A stretch of 64,000 bases of DNA. It comes from Arachnopeziza araneosa (Eukaryota; Ascomycota; Leotiomycetes; Helotiales; Arachnopezizaceae). Numbering within the stretch: the first letter of the stretch is position 1; the number at the start of each line of letters is the position of its first letter. This document shows positions 1 through 12,087 of the stretch, piece after piece. The notes beneath the pieces were generated by a model. The model had not been told where the DNA came from, searched no databases, and worked only from the letters and a program-made list of their open reading frames with translations. The position numbers and the translations under genes are program-made. The stretch covers positions 186,001 to 250,000 of the forward strand of contig QYAI01000009.1 of the NCBI GenBank assembly GCA_003988855.1. Direction: 5' to 3'.

Positions 1-206
1 AGCAAGCTTCCCCGCAATGCCCTTGGTTGTTCGACCATGTACAGCAATAGAAGGTAGGGTTTCCCTTTGGTTTGGTTGAGCTGTCGATAGGAGGGCTGCT
101 ACTCGAATTTCCGCACTGGCGGGAATTGCACGTTTCGAAATGAGGGTTTCGAGATCTTGATGAACTGGTAAGGAATAATGAAGATGGCAGGTTTTCCCGT
201 TCTAGC

Positions 207-234
207 TCGATGATGATGATGATGATGACGATGG
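207..234. repeat. GAT trinucleotide microsatellite
   Basis: Six or more consecutive GAT units followed by one GAC variant. Non-coding. Confidence 0.8.
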
Positions 235-3200
235 AGCTACGACTTCGGCCTAATGGTGGACCGGGAAGCTCGAATGCTCTCTTTGGCTGACAGTATTGGC
301 CGTCCCGCTGTGAAGATGGGATGGAAGCTGTGCATATTTACTTTCGTCCACATGCAATGCTATCAAATCAGGGAGATGCGGTGTGTTTTCTCGGTCAGCG
401 TTGCTATTTCCAGACGCCCATTTTGTTCGACAGCGTCCGGCAAAGAAGGAATCACAGGCAGCCACAACGACTGCTGTGCGCCCAGGCGACGTGGACAGCT
501 TTGAACATTGGGAGATATATAGTTTGCGAATCCCAGTACTAGGCAATCTATTCGACGGTCATGTGGCACATTTGTACGCCAAGCGTAAGATCGATGGCAC
601 GACGGGTTGGGTGATGTCGCCCTGACGTTTGACGGCGAATGCCAATGGGGATTCATGTTTGTCCTGTTGGATTCATGAGTGTGTGGTGGTGTGGTGTGGT
701 GTGGGAGAAGAGGTGAAGCTGGGATGGGACGAGAAGCGAAGGGGGGATGTCTTGACGGGTGTTTTATTTTTAGGCCGCGCTAGGCTCGCTTGTTCCAGGT
801 CAGGGCTCGAATTGGCTGAACAAAGGCCCGTCCTCATATCAGCATTCCACGAACAAGAACGAAAGAATCCACCCATCCATCCATCCATCATCACTTCTCA
901 TTCTCTTGGGCATTCTCACCCTCACCGAACTCTCAAAGCAGAGAGCGACGGATGCGGAGCAATACCCGCACAATATCACAATGCACAAAATATTGCTTTG
1001 CATGCAAGCCCTTCACAAGTGTGCGGCACCGCACAGCCGGCAGGCCTGTCTGTCTGCTTCACCGCCTTCGCCCATGGCGTGCGGTGCCAGCAGCGGCGAG
1101 CACACAGAATGGAACTGTGGAGGAACCTGCAGTCGATAGTATCATTTTCTGGACGGCCACCTCGTAATCGACGGCCAATGTCTCGGCAGTCTGCAACATG
1201 CAGTTCGTGGAGATCCGAGGTTTTTCTTTCGTCATTGACCAATTGTCAGCGACGGACTGCCTCGGCCGACTCCCAAGCCTCCCAAGGAGAATTCACAGCT
1301 TGCATGCAGATCATCGGCGCTCACATGACGCAGAGATCTTCTTGACTCCAAGACTCGCAAGGGACGGAGAGGGAAACGTTACCCTTCTGGTCTCCTCCTC
1401 CGCTTGCTAGTTGCAAGACCGCCATGTTTCAGCACCCAGCGGGAGCCGCCAATGCCTCGTGACTTGAATGGCGTCTCGTTTGAAGGGGCTGGGAGTCACT
1501 TTTGCTTTTCTTCACCGTTTGGCCATGGCCTTACTTTAAGGAGCAAGTGGTAACGAGAGACGTTAGCGACGGCGGCGCATGAGCTTCCCAAAAAGGAACT
1601 CTGCGGCTTTCGAGAAGAATGGAGACGGTTGACTTTCTTTTCGCCAGAGCGATGAGTTAGGCGCATGGGAACTCTTTCGATTGCCTCATTCCAGCAAGGA
1701 GCATCCTTCTAGTGAAGGCCGCCACCCCAGTCTTATCCGCAATGTCGGTAGCAACAGCGTGAGTTTAGGATTTCTCTACAGAGGTCTTGGACAGGGATGG
1801 GAACGGCAATCCCAAGCCTCCTTTGAGGCTCTAAATTGTCGTGGGTTTCGTGGGTTTCGTAGGTGACTCGGGTTCGCCGGCCCTAAGCAGAAGAAGCAGG
1901 CGTTGCCATGGAGCTTTGCAGAGGCAAATTGTTGCAGGATGATGTTAGGCCACAAATAGCATCGCCAGCGACTACAAGAGAAGTTAATCAAGCCTTCGGC
2001 CCTACTCGTCGGCAAAGTCAGCAGAATTTCAGACGGTGTTCGGCACTCGAGCAACGTTGTATGCCATAGCCACAATTATACGGTAATGAAATGACAAGAT
2101 GGATTTCTCATGCCAAGGAAGCCAAGTCGGAGGCTGGTCAGACGCGGGAGAAGGTCTTCTAGAAATCATGCATGGAATTTCTAAATTTAGCCCGCAGACC
2201 CTCCCAAGAAGGTACCATGCTCGGAAGGGCTAGTCTTTCGTGGTTCTGGCTGACTGTGCAGCGGATTACTGAAGAGTGAACCTCACGATGTTTGTGGCGA
2301 CGACGAGGTGTGGTTCGATATTTCCGGACGCTATTTCATCTCCTGACTCTTGCTATGACTGATTCGAGGTCGCGGAAACTGTACCTAGGGAGTATCGGAC
2401 AATTTTGGTGCCAAGCTTTTCCGTCTCGTCAGGTGAAGAGCCTTCCCGGCCCTACTTGGACCTATGACGTCGAGAGTCTGTTGATTTGAAGCCATTGATG
2501 GAAAATGGGCGAAGAATCCATTTCTCCGTTGGCCATGCTCGGTCGGCAGCTCTTGGCAGTGAGATTATTCACGACAGCCACCACCAGATGTCCAGATCCA
2601 CCAACCGAGAAAGTAGATGCAGGTCATACCAGAGAGCAAATGAGATTCCAGCGACGAAAGCTTATTGACAACCCTGACCCTGTCTCTCAGTCTCGAGCTC
2701 CAGGATGCTTCTTGAAACGAGATCTCTTGGACATTTGTTACAGGCAAGAAAATGCCCGGTGCCCGTTGGCGCCAGATCAAGCGGAGAGCGAGGCGGCTGG
2801 TTTGTCGCAGCCATCGCTGTGCCTCTGGCTGTTGATGACAACCCCGACGCTTCCAGGGCATGGTCCCCAGATACAGATACAGACAGAGAAGGCGCCTCGG
2901 TGCTCGCACAACGGTCCCCATCCAGCAAGCCGACCACGATTTGTTCGCGCCGTCTGCAAGGGCCGCCGCAGGCTTTAAGCCTTGCCGCGGGAGTAGGGTT
3001 CGAGGGTTGGGGACGGTCGAAAGTCCATCATCTGTGACGTTATTGTTGTTGTTGTTATTTGACCCGTGGGGCCAGTCGAGGTCCAAAGGGGACACGAGAA
3101 AGAGCTCGATTTGGACTGACTTCTGACGAGTTTGTTTAGTCTCACGGGTGGCCGGCCGGCGCGTGCTCTGGAATGACCCTGGCGAGCGCATCATGCCCAG

Positions 3201-3496
3201 TGCAGTTGACCCTCCCGCAAGGTGCTGAAAGCGGAAAGGATGAGGGAGGCGGAGCACACGAATTAAGCGACAAAGGGCAAGGAAGTGGTGAATAGGTAAT
3301 CATCTTTTCTCCAATTTTCCTTCTCTCTTCACGTTGCACAGCACCAGCGCACGCCCAGAGAGCATAAACAAGCCAACAAGAGATGGCTGGCTGGCTGGTC
3401 CAAGCAGCCCATGTTCCCATGCACTCGGCCCGGTGGGAAAGACAGACGGACAGCCAACGAGCTAGGCTGCCACCTGCAACCGGGCACTGTGGATGT

Positions 3497-3535
3497 GGAG
3501 GAGGAGGAGGAGAAGGAGGAGGAGGAGGAGGGGGA
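3497..3535. repeat. GGA purine microsatellite
   Basis: GGA/GAA units with a G-rich end. A second purine run (AAG units, about 3646-3670) follows. Both produce spurious Ser- or Glu-rich frames. Confidence 0.8.
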
Positions 3536-4370
3536 GAGAAAAGGACGAGCGAGCAAGCGTGCCCAAATCATGAGTTTCTGCATGATATGATAGTGCCACA
3601 GGAGGTCTGGCCGCACCAGCCAAACAGCAGCATTGAACAGAAGAAGGGGAGGAAGAAGAAGAAGAAGAAAGTTCATCATGGCCGCTCGCAATTACCCACG
3701 CCAAGGCTGCTGGAAGAGGCATCTGAAAGCGGAAAGTTACCGTGGTCGTCGAAGCAGCATCGGTGCGGGCTTAAAATAGCATCAAGGCAGCACATCCTTC
3801 TCCGGGTGCCAACCCCAATTCCCTCCCCCCAAACGCTGCCAGGATCCGTTTGGCTGATTCCTCTCTCTTTTTCTTCCCGAGTACAGACTTACACATTGTC
3901 TTCTGATCGCGGCCGTCCAATGCCCTGCGGCCGACTGGAGCAAGCGGAGACAGGAGACCATCGCAACTTGCTGACGGCGACTTGGTTAGACGAGCATGAT
4001 GAAGGTGGTGGGCATATTATGCACGCGCCTTGACAGGTGGAGAATGAAGAGGCTTAGGTTCAGGTCATGACATGGTGTCGAGTGGGCTGCTTTCTTTCCC
4101 ATTCGGGTATCTTCAGACTCTGACACCAAAAGGGCCCAGGGCAGCGAGAAGGGCAGACGCCACTGGAACGCGCCCGTGCCTTGAGCGACCGACCACTGGA
4201 CCGACGCTTGTTCTTGCCTCAGTCACTGGTTGTGTGTCCCAAGATGCATCGCCGCTCAACGCCGCCGACGCCGCCGACGCCTCCCTGCTGCCCACGACGC
4301 CAGGGCCCTTGCCCCCCCCAATGGTCATTCTGCTGCCTGCCGACCTATGCTGGGCATGCCCCTCCTCTCC

Positions 4371-4396
4371 ATGCCATGCCATGCTATGCCATGCCC
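4371..4396. repeat. ATGCC pentanucleotide repeat
   Basis: Five ATGCC-type units, one altered to ATGCT. It lies in a C-rich tract; CTCTGC/CTCTCC units (about 4466-4497) follow. Confidence 0.75.
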
Positions 4397-4928
4397 ATCA
4401 CTGAATTTCTCCCCTCACACCACTCACCTCCCTGGCCCCTTCCCACTGAACATGCACCCCGTCGCTCCCTCTGCCTCTGCCTCTCCCTCTCCCTCTGCAC
4501 CAGCCAGTCCCCACTCCTCCTCGCCCTACCGTCCAGCGACACACACCAGCAGGCGCTTCCTCCTCGCCGTCCCTTAGCCACACTGCTGGGCCTTTTCCCT
4601 TTTCGGTTTCTGCCCAGCCCTGGCACGCCTGACTATTAAGTGAACCGCATCGCCGCCAGTCGACATGTGTTTTGAAGGATCATCGAAAACAACCCACGAC
4701 CTGATCTCAGCCCTCACGCTCGCTGCACCACTTTCTCCCTCCCACATTCGCTTTTCCCTCCATCTAGGAAGCCCTCGTTGGCTCCTGTCATTCGCTTTTG
4801 CGTTGCGTAGCCCGTTACTCAGCCTTCATCTCCTCCCAGCAAGTTGTCGGTTGCCATCCACAGAACCTCCTTGGACCCGCGAGAGATCCCACCCTGGTTA
4901 CTGATCGAAAGAAGAGAAGGGAAGGGGG

Positions 4929-4983
4929 GAAAGAAAGAAAGAAAGAGAGAAAGAACGAACGCAAGAAAGAAAGGAAAAAAAAA
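4929..4983. repeat. GAAA-type purine repeat
   Basis: Imperfect GAAA/GAAC tract ending in a run of A. Non-coding; about 420 bp upstream of the regulator start. Confidence 0.75.
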
Positions 4984-5401
4984 GTTCCCGTCCCACAGCA
5001 ACGCTCCGGCTATTCAAGTACGCTCTCACCTCTTGATGCTTCGTTCTCCCCGATTCGGTCGCCTCCATTACTAGATCGGAGCACGGAAGGGCAGTAGTTA
5101 CGTTGCGTTCAGCCGCCGTGCCAGATCTGGCCCCAGTTTACAGAAGAGTTATATATCCTGGCTGCTCTTGCAGCCTTACACACTCGCTTTTCCCGATCTG
5201 AAAATACTTATACCCGGGAGCCTCGGGGTCTATCAAAAATCATTTGGTTCCTAATCCCATCCCATCTCATCTCCTCTCACCCATAGATATATACGCATCC
5301 TCTTCCATCCGGTCCCCCTCACTCAAGAAGCCTTGTCGACGGCTTTCACTCGTTCAAGCCTCGTCGTCTTCTCTCTCTCAACCCTCTTCAGCCTCGTCCA
5401 A

Positions 5402-7321
5402 ATGGCTGGCCCTGGTGGTGGTCCTCCTCGTCGGAGGTACGTTGATTCTTTCTCACGCCTCTCTCCGTCAAGGCCTTCGTTACTGACGTACAGATAGTCA
5501 TACCAAGTCGAGAAAGGGATGTGACACTTGCAAGCGAAGACACATCCGTTGTGATGAAAACTTTCCACAATGGTAACCGTCTCCACCCTCGTACTTCGCA
5601 CTCGGACTAACATAGCTTCTAGCCGAAACTGTACCAAGCACAATTGTCGTTGTCCGTACCAAGACATGCCACAGGAAGTCCCTGAGCGAGCTATCACGCC
5701 CGAGAGAGCAGACTTGATGTGGACTCCTCAAATCGAAGCCGAGATTGAGCGCTGGCAGCAAACCAGCATCTTTCCATTCCCAGATCTTTACGTCTACCCG
5801 GCTCCATTTCCTCAATTCTTCTCTTATGAGGACCTTCGACTCATCCATCACGTCTCATCCATCTCAAGCGAGCTCGGCTCTCATGACGCAAACAACTTCA
5901 CCATCTGGACCCGCCAGGTGCCACTGTAAGTCGCATCGGCTGCGGAGAATTTGTGAGCGTGGCGTCCTAACGAGTCATAGGTTTCTCAAGATTGGAATTG
6001 ATTACCCATTTGTCATGCATGCGCTTCTAGCCTTGTCAGCTACGCACCTTAGCTGGCTGACTGACTGTCCCCTGACTGCCAATATGGCTGTTGAGCACCG
6101 AGGGCATGCCATGAAGGGTCTTCATGAAACCATTGGGGCATTCTCGCGACAGAACTCCGATGCTGTCTTGGCAGCTTCACTCCTTTTATCCTGGCAAAGT
6201 AATGAATGGTCGGTGTGATCCCTTACCTCACGATGGATGATGCGCTGACGAGCTTGTAGGCGTGGTTGGACACAGCTGATGCATGGGACCTCATCGGTAT
6301 GTTGTGCAAGCTTGTGTACCAGGACATTCTGCTAACTCCCGACCAGGTCATCGATGCCATGCAACCATGGAAGAATGAGTCGCAGTTCGGCGACTTCATT
6401 GCTGAACAGAGCACCTTCCCCACCGCCCCTCCATCGCCTGCCCCAGGTGCAAAGAAGCTCAGTACCCCTCGCAAGCAAGACTTGGATGCCTTGCAACTAG
6501 CCTACGCTCAACTTCAAAAGGTGGAGACGTACTTGAAGGAGAACAATGAAGACCTCAAGGCTATTCAGCAGCTCATGACATTTGTGCGCGGGGTTCGGAA
6601 GGTATCACCATCTCATACCGCTGCACAGCGGTTCGAGATGCTCAACCCACTTCGCGCATGGCTTTTCTGGCTTCCCGTCATGTTTCTGCAGCAAACACGA
6701 GGTTCGCCTTCTGCGTTGGTCATTCTAGCACACTACTACACTGTGGCATTGGTTGTCGAGCCGCTGTTTCCCGAGGTCGGTGCTGCATACTTTGGTAGCT
6801 TGAGCTTGGGGCCCATCGAAGAGATTGCTCGACGATTGTTCTCCATCAATATCTCCCAGACATCCAATTCAAGCATGCAGACACCGCTTGATCTCATGGA
6901 GTACCCGATTGACATGGTGGCAAGCTTCAGAAACCGCATGGGATGGGTCCAACCAGAACGGACGGCGTCATTTCCAACCTTTGGCGGGAATGATTTCAGC
7001 ATGTCTGGGAACTATCCAACCACCGTGGCACTTTCTCCCTACGGCAATCCTGCCTTCACGTACAGCCACGAGCACCTCGTGTCCATGCCCCAAGATCCGA
7101 TGTCAGCGACGACCATGAGCCCTCTGACTCTTGATCCTTTCACCAGCAACTATCTTGGGGTTCCATCCCCGAGTGGTTATGGCGGTTACCACAGTCCCGC
7201 ATCATCCAACTACGGTGAAGGGTCGATTGTTTACAGCGACCATGGAGATGATTTTGCCTTGTATGATCATCAGAGCCCGAATAATTTTGGAGGGTTTGTG
7301 CTTCCAACCGTGTGGATATAA
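5402..7321 (+). CDS. Zn(II)2Cys6 transcription factor, Upc2-like layout
   Basis: Six exons by splice signals and frame: 5402-5436, 5498-5572, 5623-5925, 5981-6208, 6260-6296, 6347-7321, giving 550 aa. The N-terminal binuclear zinc cluster is assembled across exons 2 and 3, with cysteines at residues 20, 23, 30, 37, 40 and 47 (C-x2-C-x6-C-x6-C-x2-C-x6-C) after a basic stretch. The middle part (PFVMHALLALSATHLSWL and following) resembles the regulatory domain of fungal C6 factors such as the sterol regulator Upc2. The C-terminal third is Ser/Pro/Tyr-rich and probably activating. I preferred splicing at 6209-6259 and 6297-6346 over reading through, because it restores the helix ending WRGWTQL...SSVIDAM typical of these factors. 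Nuclear DNA-binding regulator; target genes unknown. The upstream region is unusually long. Confidence 0.85.
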
Positions 7322-8281
7322 TTTCCGGACGAACAATTTAACATATGGCCCAGGACTACCCCTGTTTTCAGCATCGAGCCCCGTTCGTACGACGACCGGT
7401 TCATCAAGTTCGAACCTGCGTCCCACGAGGAGCAACCCCCCTCTCAGTTGCATTTGCAACCACACCAAATCCCACTCCCCACCACTCCGCACCTTCCCAG
7501 CTTCCCTCCTCGCACCCCGTCTCCGGCCTATTCTTCGGGAAAGGGCAAAGGCCGTGAGACTTAATATCTCGCCATTCCGACATCCCCTCTGATGAGTTAC
7601 GATTTTTTTGCGATCCTTGCGCTACAGAGACAATACACGCCTCTGATCTAATAATATTGTTACCACCAACTTAACGACTCTCCTTAAAGTTGATTTGCCT
7701 CACGGCCTCACGAATCTTACGATACAGAACTGCTATGATATTCTTGTACGAATACTAGTACCCACGATCCTTATATACCCCAGCATATTGCATGGAAATG
7801 GAGTTTTTGAAGAGCTTTAGGCTCAGGCATTGTGAAGGAAAATTGTGATGGCGTTTATAAAGCGGGTGTTTACTGTGATTTTCCCAGCGTTAGAATAGGA
7901 TCCGAGAACGGAAGAATGTGTAGGAAGAATGAAAGAAGTTCCATATCCAAAAAGTTCCCTGATGTTCTCACTTTACGACCAGACGGTGAAATGAGTTTGA
8001 CCGTCGCTCAACTAGTCCTCCATGTGGCCGCAGGAGTGCGAACCAAGTCGAATGATATCAAGAGACTCAACCAACACCTGCAGATTCATTCCAGTTGAGC
8101 AGAACCTGAGGCTTAAGATCGCGACTGGAAGTCGTCCATTTCAAGAAAAGGGAGAGCAATCACGTGCCTCGCTTGAAGGCCCCTGTCGATTCGTGATCCT
8201 AGAAATTGTAGCATCGACGGAGCTTACGATCAGCCCAGCTCAGCTCCATCTACTCCATAGCCAACGTCCATAATCATCAAG
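7322..8281. other. intergenic, 3' region of C6 factor and UCH37 promoter
   Basis: AT-rich 3' region followed by the promoter of the deubiquitinase gene. No supported gene. Confidence 0.6.
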
Positions 8282-9340
8282 ATGAGTGGTGGGTGGAACA
8301 CAAGTAACTACCCTTCCAACATCTCCAACGCCGTGATGCTAACAATCACACAGTCGAATCTGATGCGGTCGGTCGCAAGCAAACTACAGCTCCCCGGACA
8401 CCACCCAACTGACATCTTCTAGGGTGTCTTTACCTTCCTCCTCGACAACCTGGGCGTGAAGGATGTACAGTTTGAGGAGCTGCTCGCCCTCGATTCCGAC
8501 TATCTGCGCCAGTTCACGCCTGTGTACGGGGTCATCTTCCTCTTCAAATATCCCACCGGCGAAAAGGCCAATAGCGACGGCACACCCAAGGACGGGACCT
8601 ACGATTACGATGCCGCCGAGAACCTCTTCTTTGCTCAGCAAACGATCCAGAATGCGTGCGGCACGCAGGCGCTCCTCTCGGTGCTGCTGAACAAGACTGA
8701 GCAGATCGATGTTGGCACGCAGCTACATGAATTCAAGGCGTTCACGGCGGCCTTCCCCGCAGAGTTTAGGGGCGAGGCGCTGAGTAATAGCGAGCTCATA
8801 AGGGATGTGCATAACAGCTTTGCCAAAAGCAGCCCGTTCGTCGATGAGACGCAGAGGACGGCGTCGGAGGATGGCGACGTCTATCACTTCATTGCGTATA
8901 CGCCTATCAACGGGGTGCTCTACGAGTTAGATGGTCTGCAACCAGCTCCCATCGCACATGGTCAGTCGTCCTTTGAAGACTTTCCTGAGAAGGTTATACC
9001 AGTCTTGCAGAGGCGGATAGAGCGCTATCCGCAGACGGAGATTAGGTTCAATCTGCTAGCTATGGTGAGGGATCTAAGGGTGCAAGCGCGGGAGATTGGA
9101 GATCAAGAGCTGCTGATGAGAGAGGAGCAGAAGAGGAGTGAATGGCAGTTTGAGAATGCGCTGAGGAGGCATAATTTTGTAGGATTTGCGGGCGAGGTGT
9201 TGAAGGGGGTCATAGAGGGAAAGTTGAAAGAGGGGAATGGTGCATATGCTAGGTGGGTTGAGGATGCGAAGAAGAAGACCAAACAGAGAGTGGAAGATCA
9301 TAAGAAGAAGGGTGAGGATGTCGAGATGGTGGATGATTGA
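8282..9340 (+). CDS. UCH37/UCHL5-type ubiquitin carboxyl-terminal hydrolase
   Basis: Three exons (8282-8303, 8354-8367, 8423-9340) give 317 aa, close to human UCHL5 (329). Two tiny first exons are needed to reach the conserved start (MSGGWNTIESDAGVF). The peptidase C12 catalytic triad is visible: Cys91 in NACGTQA, His167 in VYHFIAY and Asp182 in LDGL, with the oxyanion Gln a few residues before the Cys. The C-terminal 80 residues are helical and rich in Lys/Glu, matching the UCH37-like domain that binds the proteasome receptor Rpn13. Family role: removes distal ubiquitin from chains at the 19S proteasome. Saccharomyces lacks this gene but filamentous fungi and fission yeast keep it. No oddities; all catalytic residues are present. 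Confidence 0.93.
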
Positions 9341-10357
9341 TTTTCACGGACCGCTGGGGTTTTGGCGCAATAAATGATGAATGGCTATGGTCGGGCATCT
9401 CTTAGGAATCGCATAGTTACGGCGTAATGACCGACATGAAGCTGATGACTATGAGAGGTATAACGAACCATAGAAGTTACTACAATTAGAGGAACGGGCA
9501 CAACAATCCAGATATGATTGGATGCAGCATGATAGCTTTCTACAGTGCAACCGCGGCGAGGAGGCTTACCAGTAGTGCTTTGTTTGACTTGATGGTTGTA
9601 GTGCGAGCCATTGCATTGCAAATCCCCCTTTGAATCCTCCAAGCGTTCGTCTGGCAGTGATTGTGGACATTGACTGTGACCGAGCTGCTTTCAAGACATC
9701 GACTTGGTGAGCCAGCCGCATCTGTTAGAAGCACAATGCGTGCCGAGTTGAGAAATCGCCTTCCTCTTCTTACTCGAGAAGTCGAGATGTTGATAGCAAA
9801 GCCAAAATTAATCTCCAGATGAGACCCCAGGTGCGGCGTCTTGGTCCTCAAATAGACTCAGTGAAACAGGACCACCCTCGCAGCGCCTTTTGAAACGTCG
9901 TCGTCGTCGTCGACACCAAACAAACGCGGAACGCCAGCAGCGCTTCGCAGGATTGGGAGCAGCGATAATCGTGGAGGAGGATGGAGAGGTCTGCCAGTCG
10001 AGAATCGATTCTGCCATTGAATACTGGTCGAGGCGGGAGGCTGCGGCGACGTGATTCCAGCATCAGGTGTTCGGAGGAGTCTGGAGAGCGACGGGCGAAA
10101 AGCATCGATTCCTAACGAGTGGCGTCGCCGATCCCTGCTTTCATGGGCCCAGAGCACGACCTACCTGATCTTGTCAAAACACCACCACTACCACCACCGC
10201 TTCCGTCGATCATCACATCACTTCCTCCCATCACCTCCCACTTCGCACCGGTATCGATACCTCTGCTGTCCCCAGGGAGAATTCTCGTCGAGAAGAGCAT
10301 ATCTCGAGCACTCTATCCGGGTCGCGGAGTCAACCGCGACAGCGATCGATAAGCAGG
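9341..10357. other. intergenic region
   Basis: Contains the UCH37 3' end and the promoter of the Ear1/Ssh4-like gene. Short frames on both strands overlap one another, including one at 10119-10352 that is out of frame with the downstream gene. No supported gene. Confidence 0.55.
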
Positions 10358-12087
10358 ATGAACAATCCTCTGCGGGGGACGCAGACTCACACGACATTCA
10401 CAACGTCCATCCTACACCCACTGCCGACGTCACCCTCGTCTCCCGATGTCGCTGAAGCCAAATTCCAAGCGTTGCTCGCGAGTCAAGGCACCATCTACGA
10501 ATCCGAGAGCATGTCGATACAGCGCACTGACTCCACCGTCAATGGGGTCGTGATAGGGTTACTGAGCTCCTTTGGAAGCGCGCTCCTGATCCTATTCGTG
10601 GCCGTGGTCATCTACTTCTTCAAGTATACGAGTAGCGGGAGGATCCTGCTAGATCGCATCGGACGGCCTGGGGAATATGATGATGAACAGGCCTATCTAC
10701 GGGAGGAGGCTGAGGCCCTCGAGGAGATGGATGATCTACAACGGACCGAGTATCTGAGAGCTAAAGGTATTCACTTGAGAGCCCTTGCACGATGAACCCG
10801 TTCTCTGCATCCAGAAGCTAATCGTGCGTGACGCAGCATTTATCCAGGCAAACCCGCCAGATTCATTACCGACCGATATCTCATTATCACAGTATCTAGC
10901 GATCCAGGAAAAGGGAGTATCCGCATGGGAATTCGAGCCCGAGTTGGAGATTGCGAATTGCTTTGTTGAAGCACGGACGGAGATCGAGTTCTTTGATTCG
11001 GAGTGCTCCACCCTCACAAACCTGCCTATTCCAAAGCAGAACGAAGTTTACTACTGGGAATCAAAGATCTACGATAAGCCAGAGACTACTCTGATAAGTA
11101 TAGGGGTTGCTACAAAGCCGTACCCTTTGTTTAGGCTACCTGGTATGCGAAGTATTGCTTGATAATATGTAAACAAGGCTAACCTAAACCAAAGGCTGGC
11201 ATAAGTACTCGGTAGCATACACATCTACAGGACATCGGAGATACAATCAACCGTTCCATGGACCACAGTATGGGCCGCAATTCGTACAAGGAGATGTTAT
11301 CGGGGTTGGATACAGACCGCGCACAGGGACGATTTTCTTTACGAGGAATGGCAAGAAGTTGGAAGATGTAGCACACGGGCTGAAGTCCCAGAACCTATTT
11401 CCAGCTGTTGGTGCGAATGGGCCATGTACGGTTCATGTCAATTTCGGACAGTCAGGTTTTGTGTTCATCGAGGCCAACGTCAAGAAATGGGGCTTAGCAC
11501 CTATGACTGGTAGCCTCGCACCGCCGCCTCCATATGGAAGTGAACAGGGCAGCATTCTTCTCGAAGCAGGGAGAGAAGGAGCTCAAAGCAGCCAGGGCCA
11601 TTTCCCAGATCCACGTCATGGCCGTACACGAAGTGGAAACTTTAGATATGGTCCCCCCACGAGCCCAGGCCCCGTCCGGTCGCCAACCGATATCTCCTTG
11701 GCTCAACTCACACACATCCCTTCTAATGAAGACCTCGGGGAATCTAGCAACACAACTGCACCTGCACCTACCACAACTAACCCTGCTGTTGTCACCACCC
11801 AAGCAGGTTTGGGTCTAGAGGACCAAGCTCAACCACCACCAGAATACTCCAGCCCTCACACATCAGATGCTGGCAGTCGGCGAGGAAGCAGGGATAACGA
11901 ACGTACGCCTTTGATGAGAAGGAAAAGCACACCACCACCGATACCCAGCTACAATGATACCCTAGCAGAAGATAGAGCGAGAGCGCGTAGTGCGAGCTTG
12001 CTGCACCAGAGCCAGAGTCACAGGCAGAGGAGTAATAGCCATATGCCGAGGGTTAATGAGGGTTCAGGAACAGCGTCACGATCATGA
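10358..12087 (+). CDS. SPRY-domain Rsp5 adaptor, Ear1/Ssh4-like
   Basis: Exons 10358-10766, 10837-11142 and 11195-12087 give 535 aa. Order: short N-terminal lumenal part, one strong membrane segment around residues 64-86 (VVIGLLSSFGSALLILFVAV), a cytosolic linker, then a SPRY domain (about 170-330) with the signature YYWESKIYD, ISIGVATKPYP and GDVIGVGYRPRTGTIFFTRNGK. The Pro/Ser-rich tail carries two PY motifs, PPPPY at 348-352 and PPPEY at 452-456, which bind WW domains of the ubiquitin ligase Rsp5. This architecture is that of yeast Ear1 and Ssh4, endosome/vacuole proteins that recruit Rsp5 to membrane cargo for sorting into multivesicular bodies. The start was chosen as the first in-frame ATG before the membrane span. 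Which of the two paralogues it matches cannot be told here. Confidence 0.88.

Larger units (their letters stand above)
1..5401. other. long gene-poor region upstream of a Zn2Cys6 regulator
   Basis: No reading frame here has a recognisable domain, and overlapping frames of similar length occur on both strands, as expected of non-coding GC-balanced DNA. It carries many short microsatellites (listed separately) and a long pyrimidine-rich stretch from about 5245 to 5400 just before the start codon at 5402, typical of a filamentous-fungal core promoter and 5' leader. The first few hundred bases could belong to a gene outside the window; I see nothing that proves it. Confidence 0.6.

Noticed and set aside
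629..1345. 238-codon plus-strand frame
   Set aside because: No ATG-supported domain, biased low-complexity segments, and equal-length frames on the other strand.
3383..4033. 216-codon frame with Gly-rich run
   Set aside because: Created by the GGA microsatellite; no domain.
6209..6346. Read-through of the C6 factor from 6260 as one exon (AWLDTADAW...)
   Set aside because: Open, but it replaces a conserved helix; splicing both small introns restores the family pattern.
10119..10352. Frame upstream of the Ear1/Ssh4-like gene as an N-terminal extension
   Set aside because: It is in a different frame and closes with a stop before the gene start; no splice link seen.
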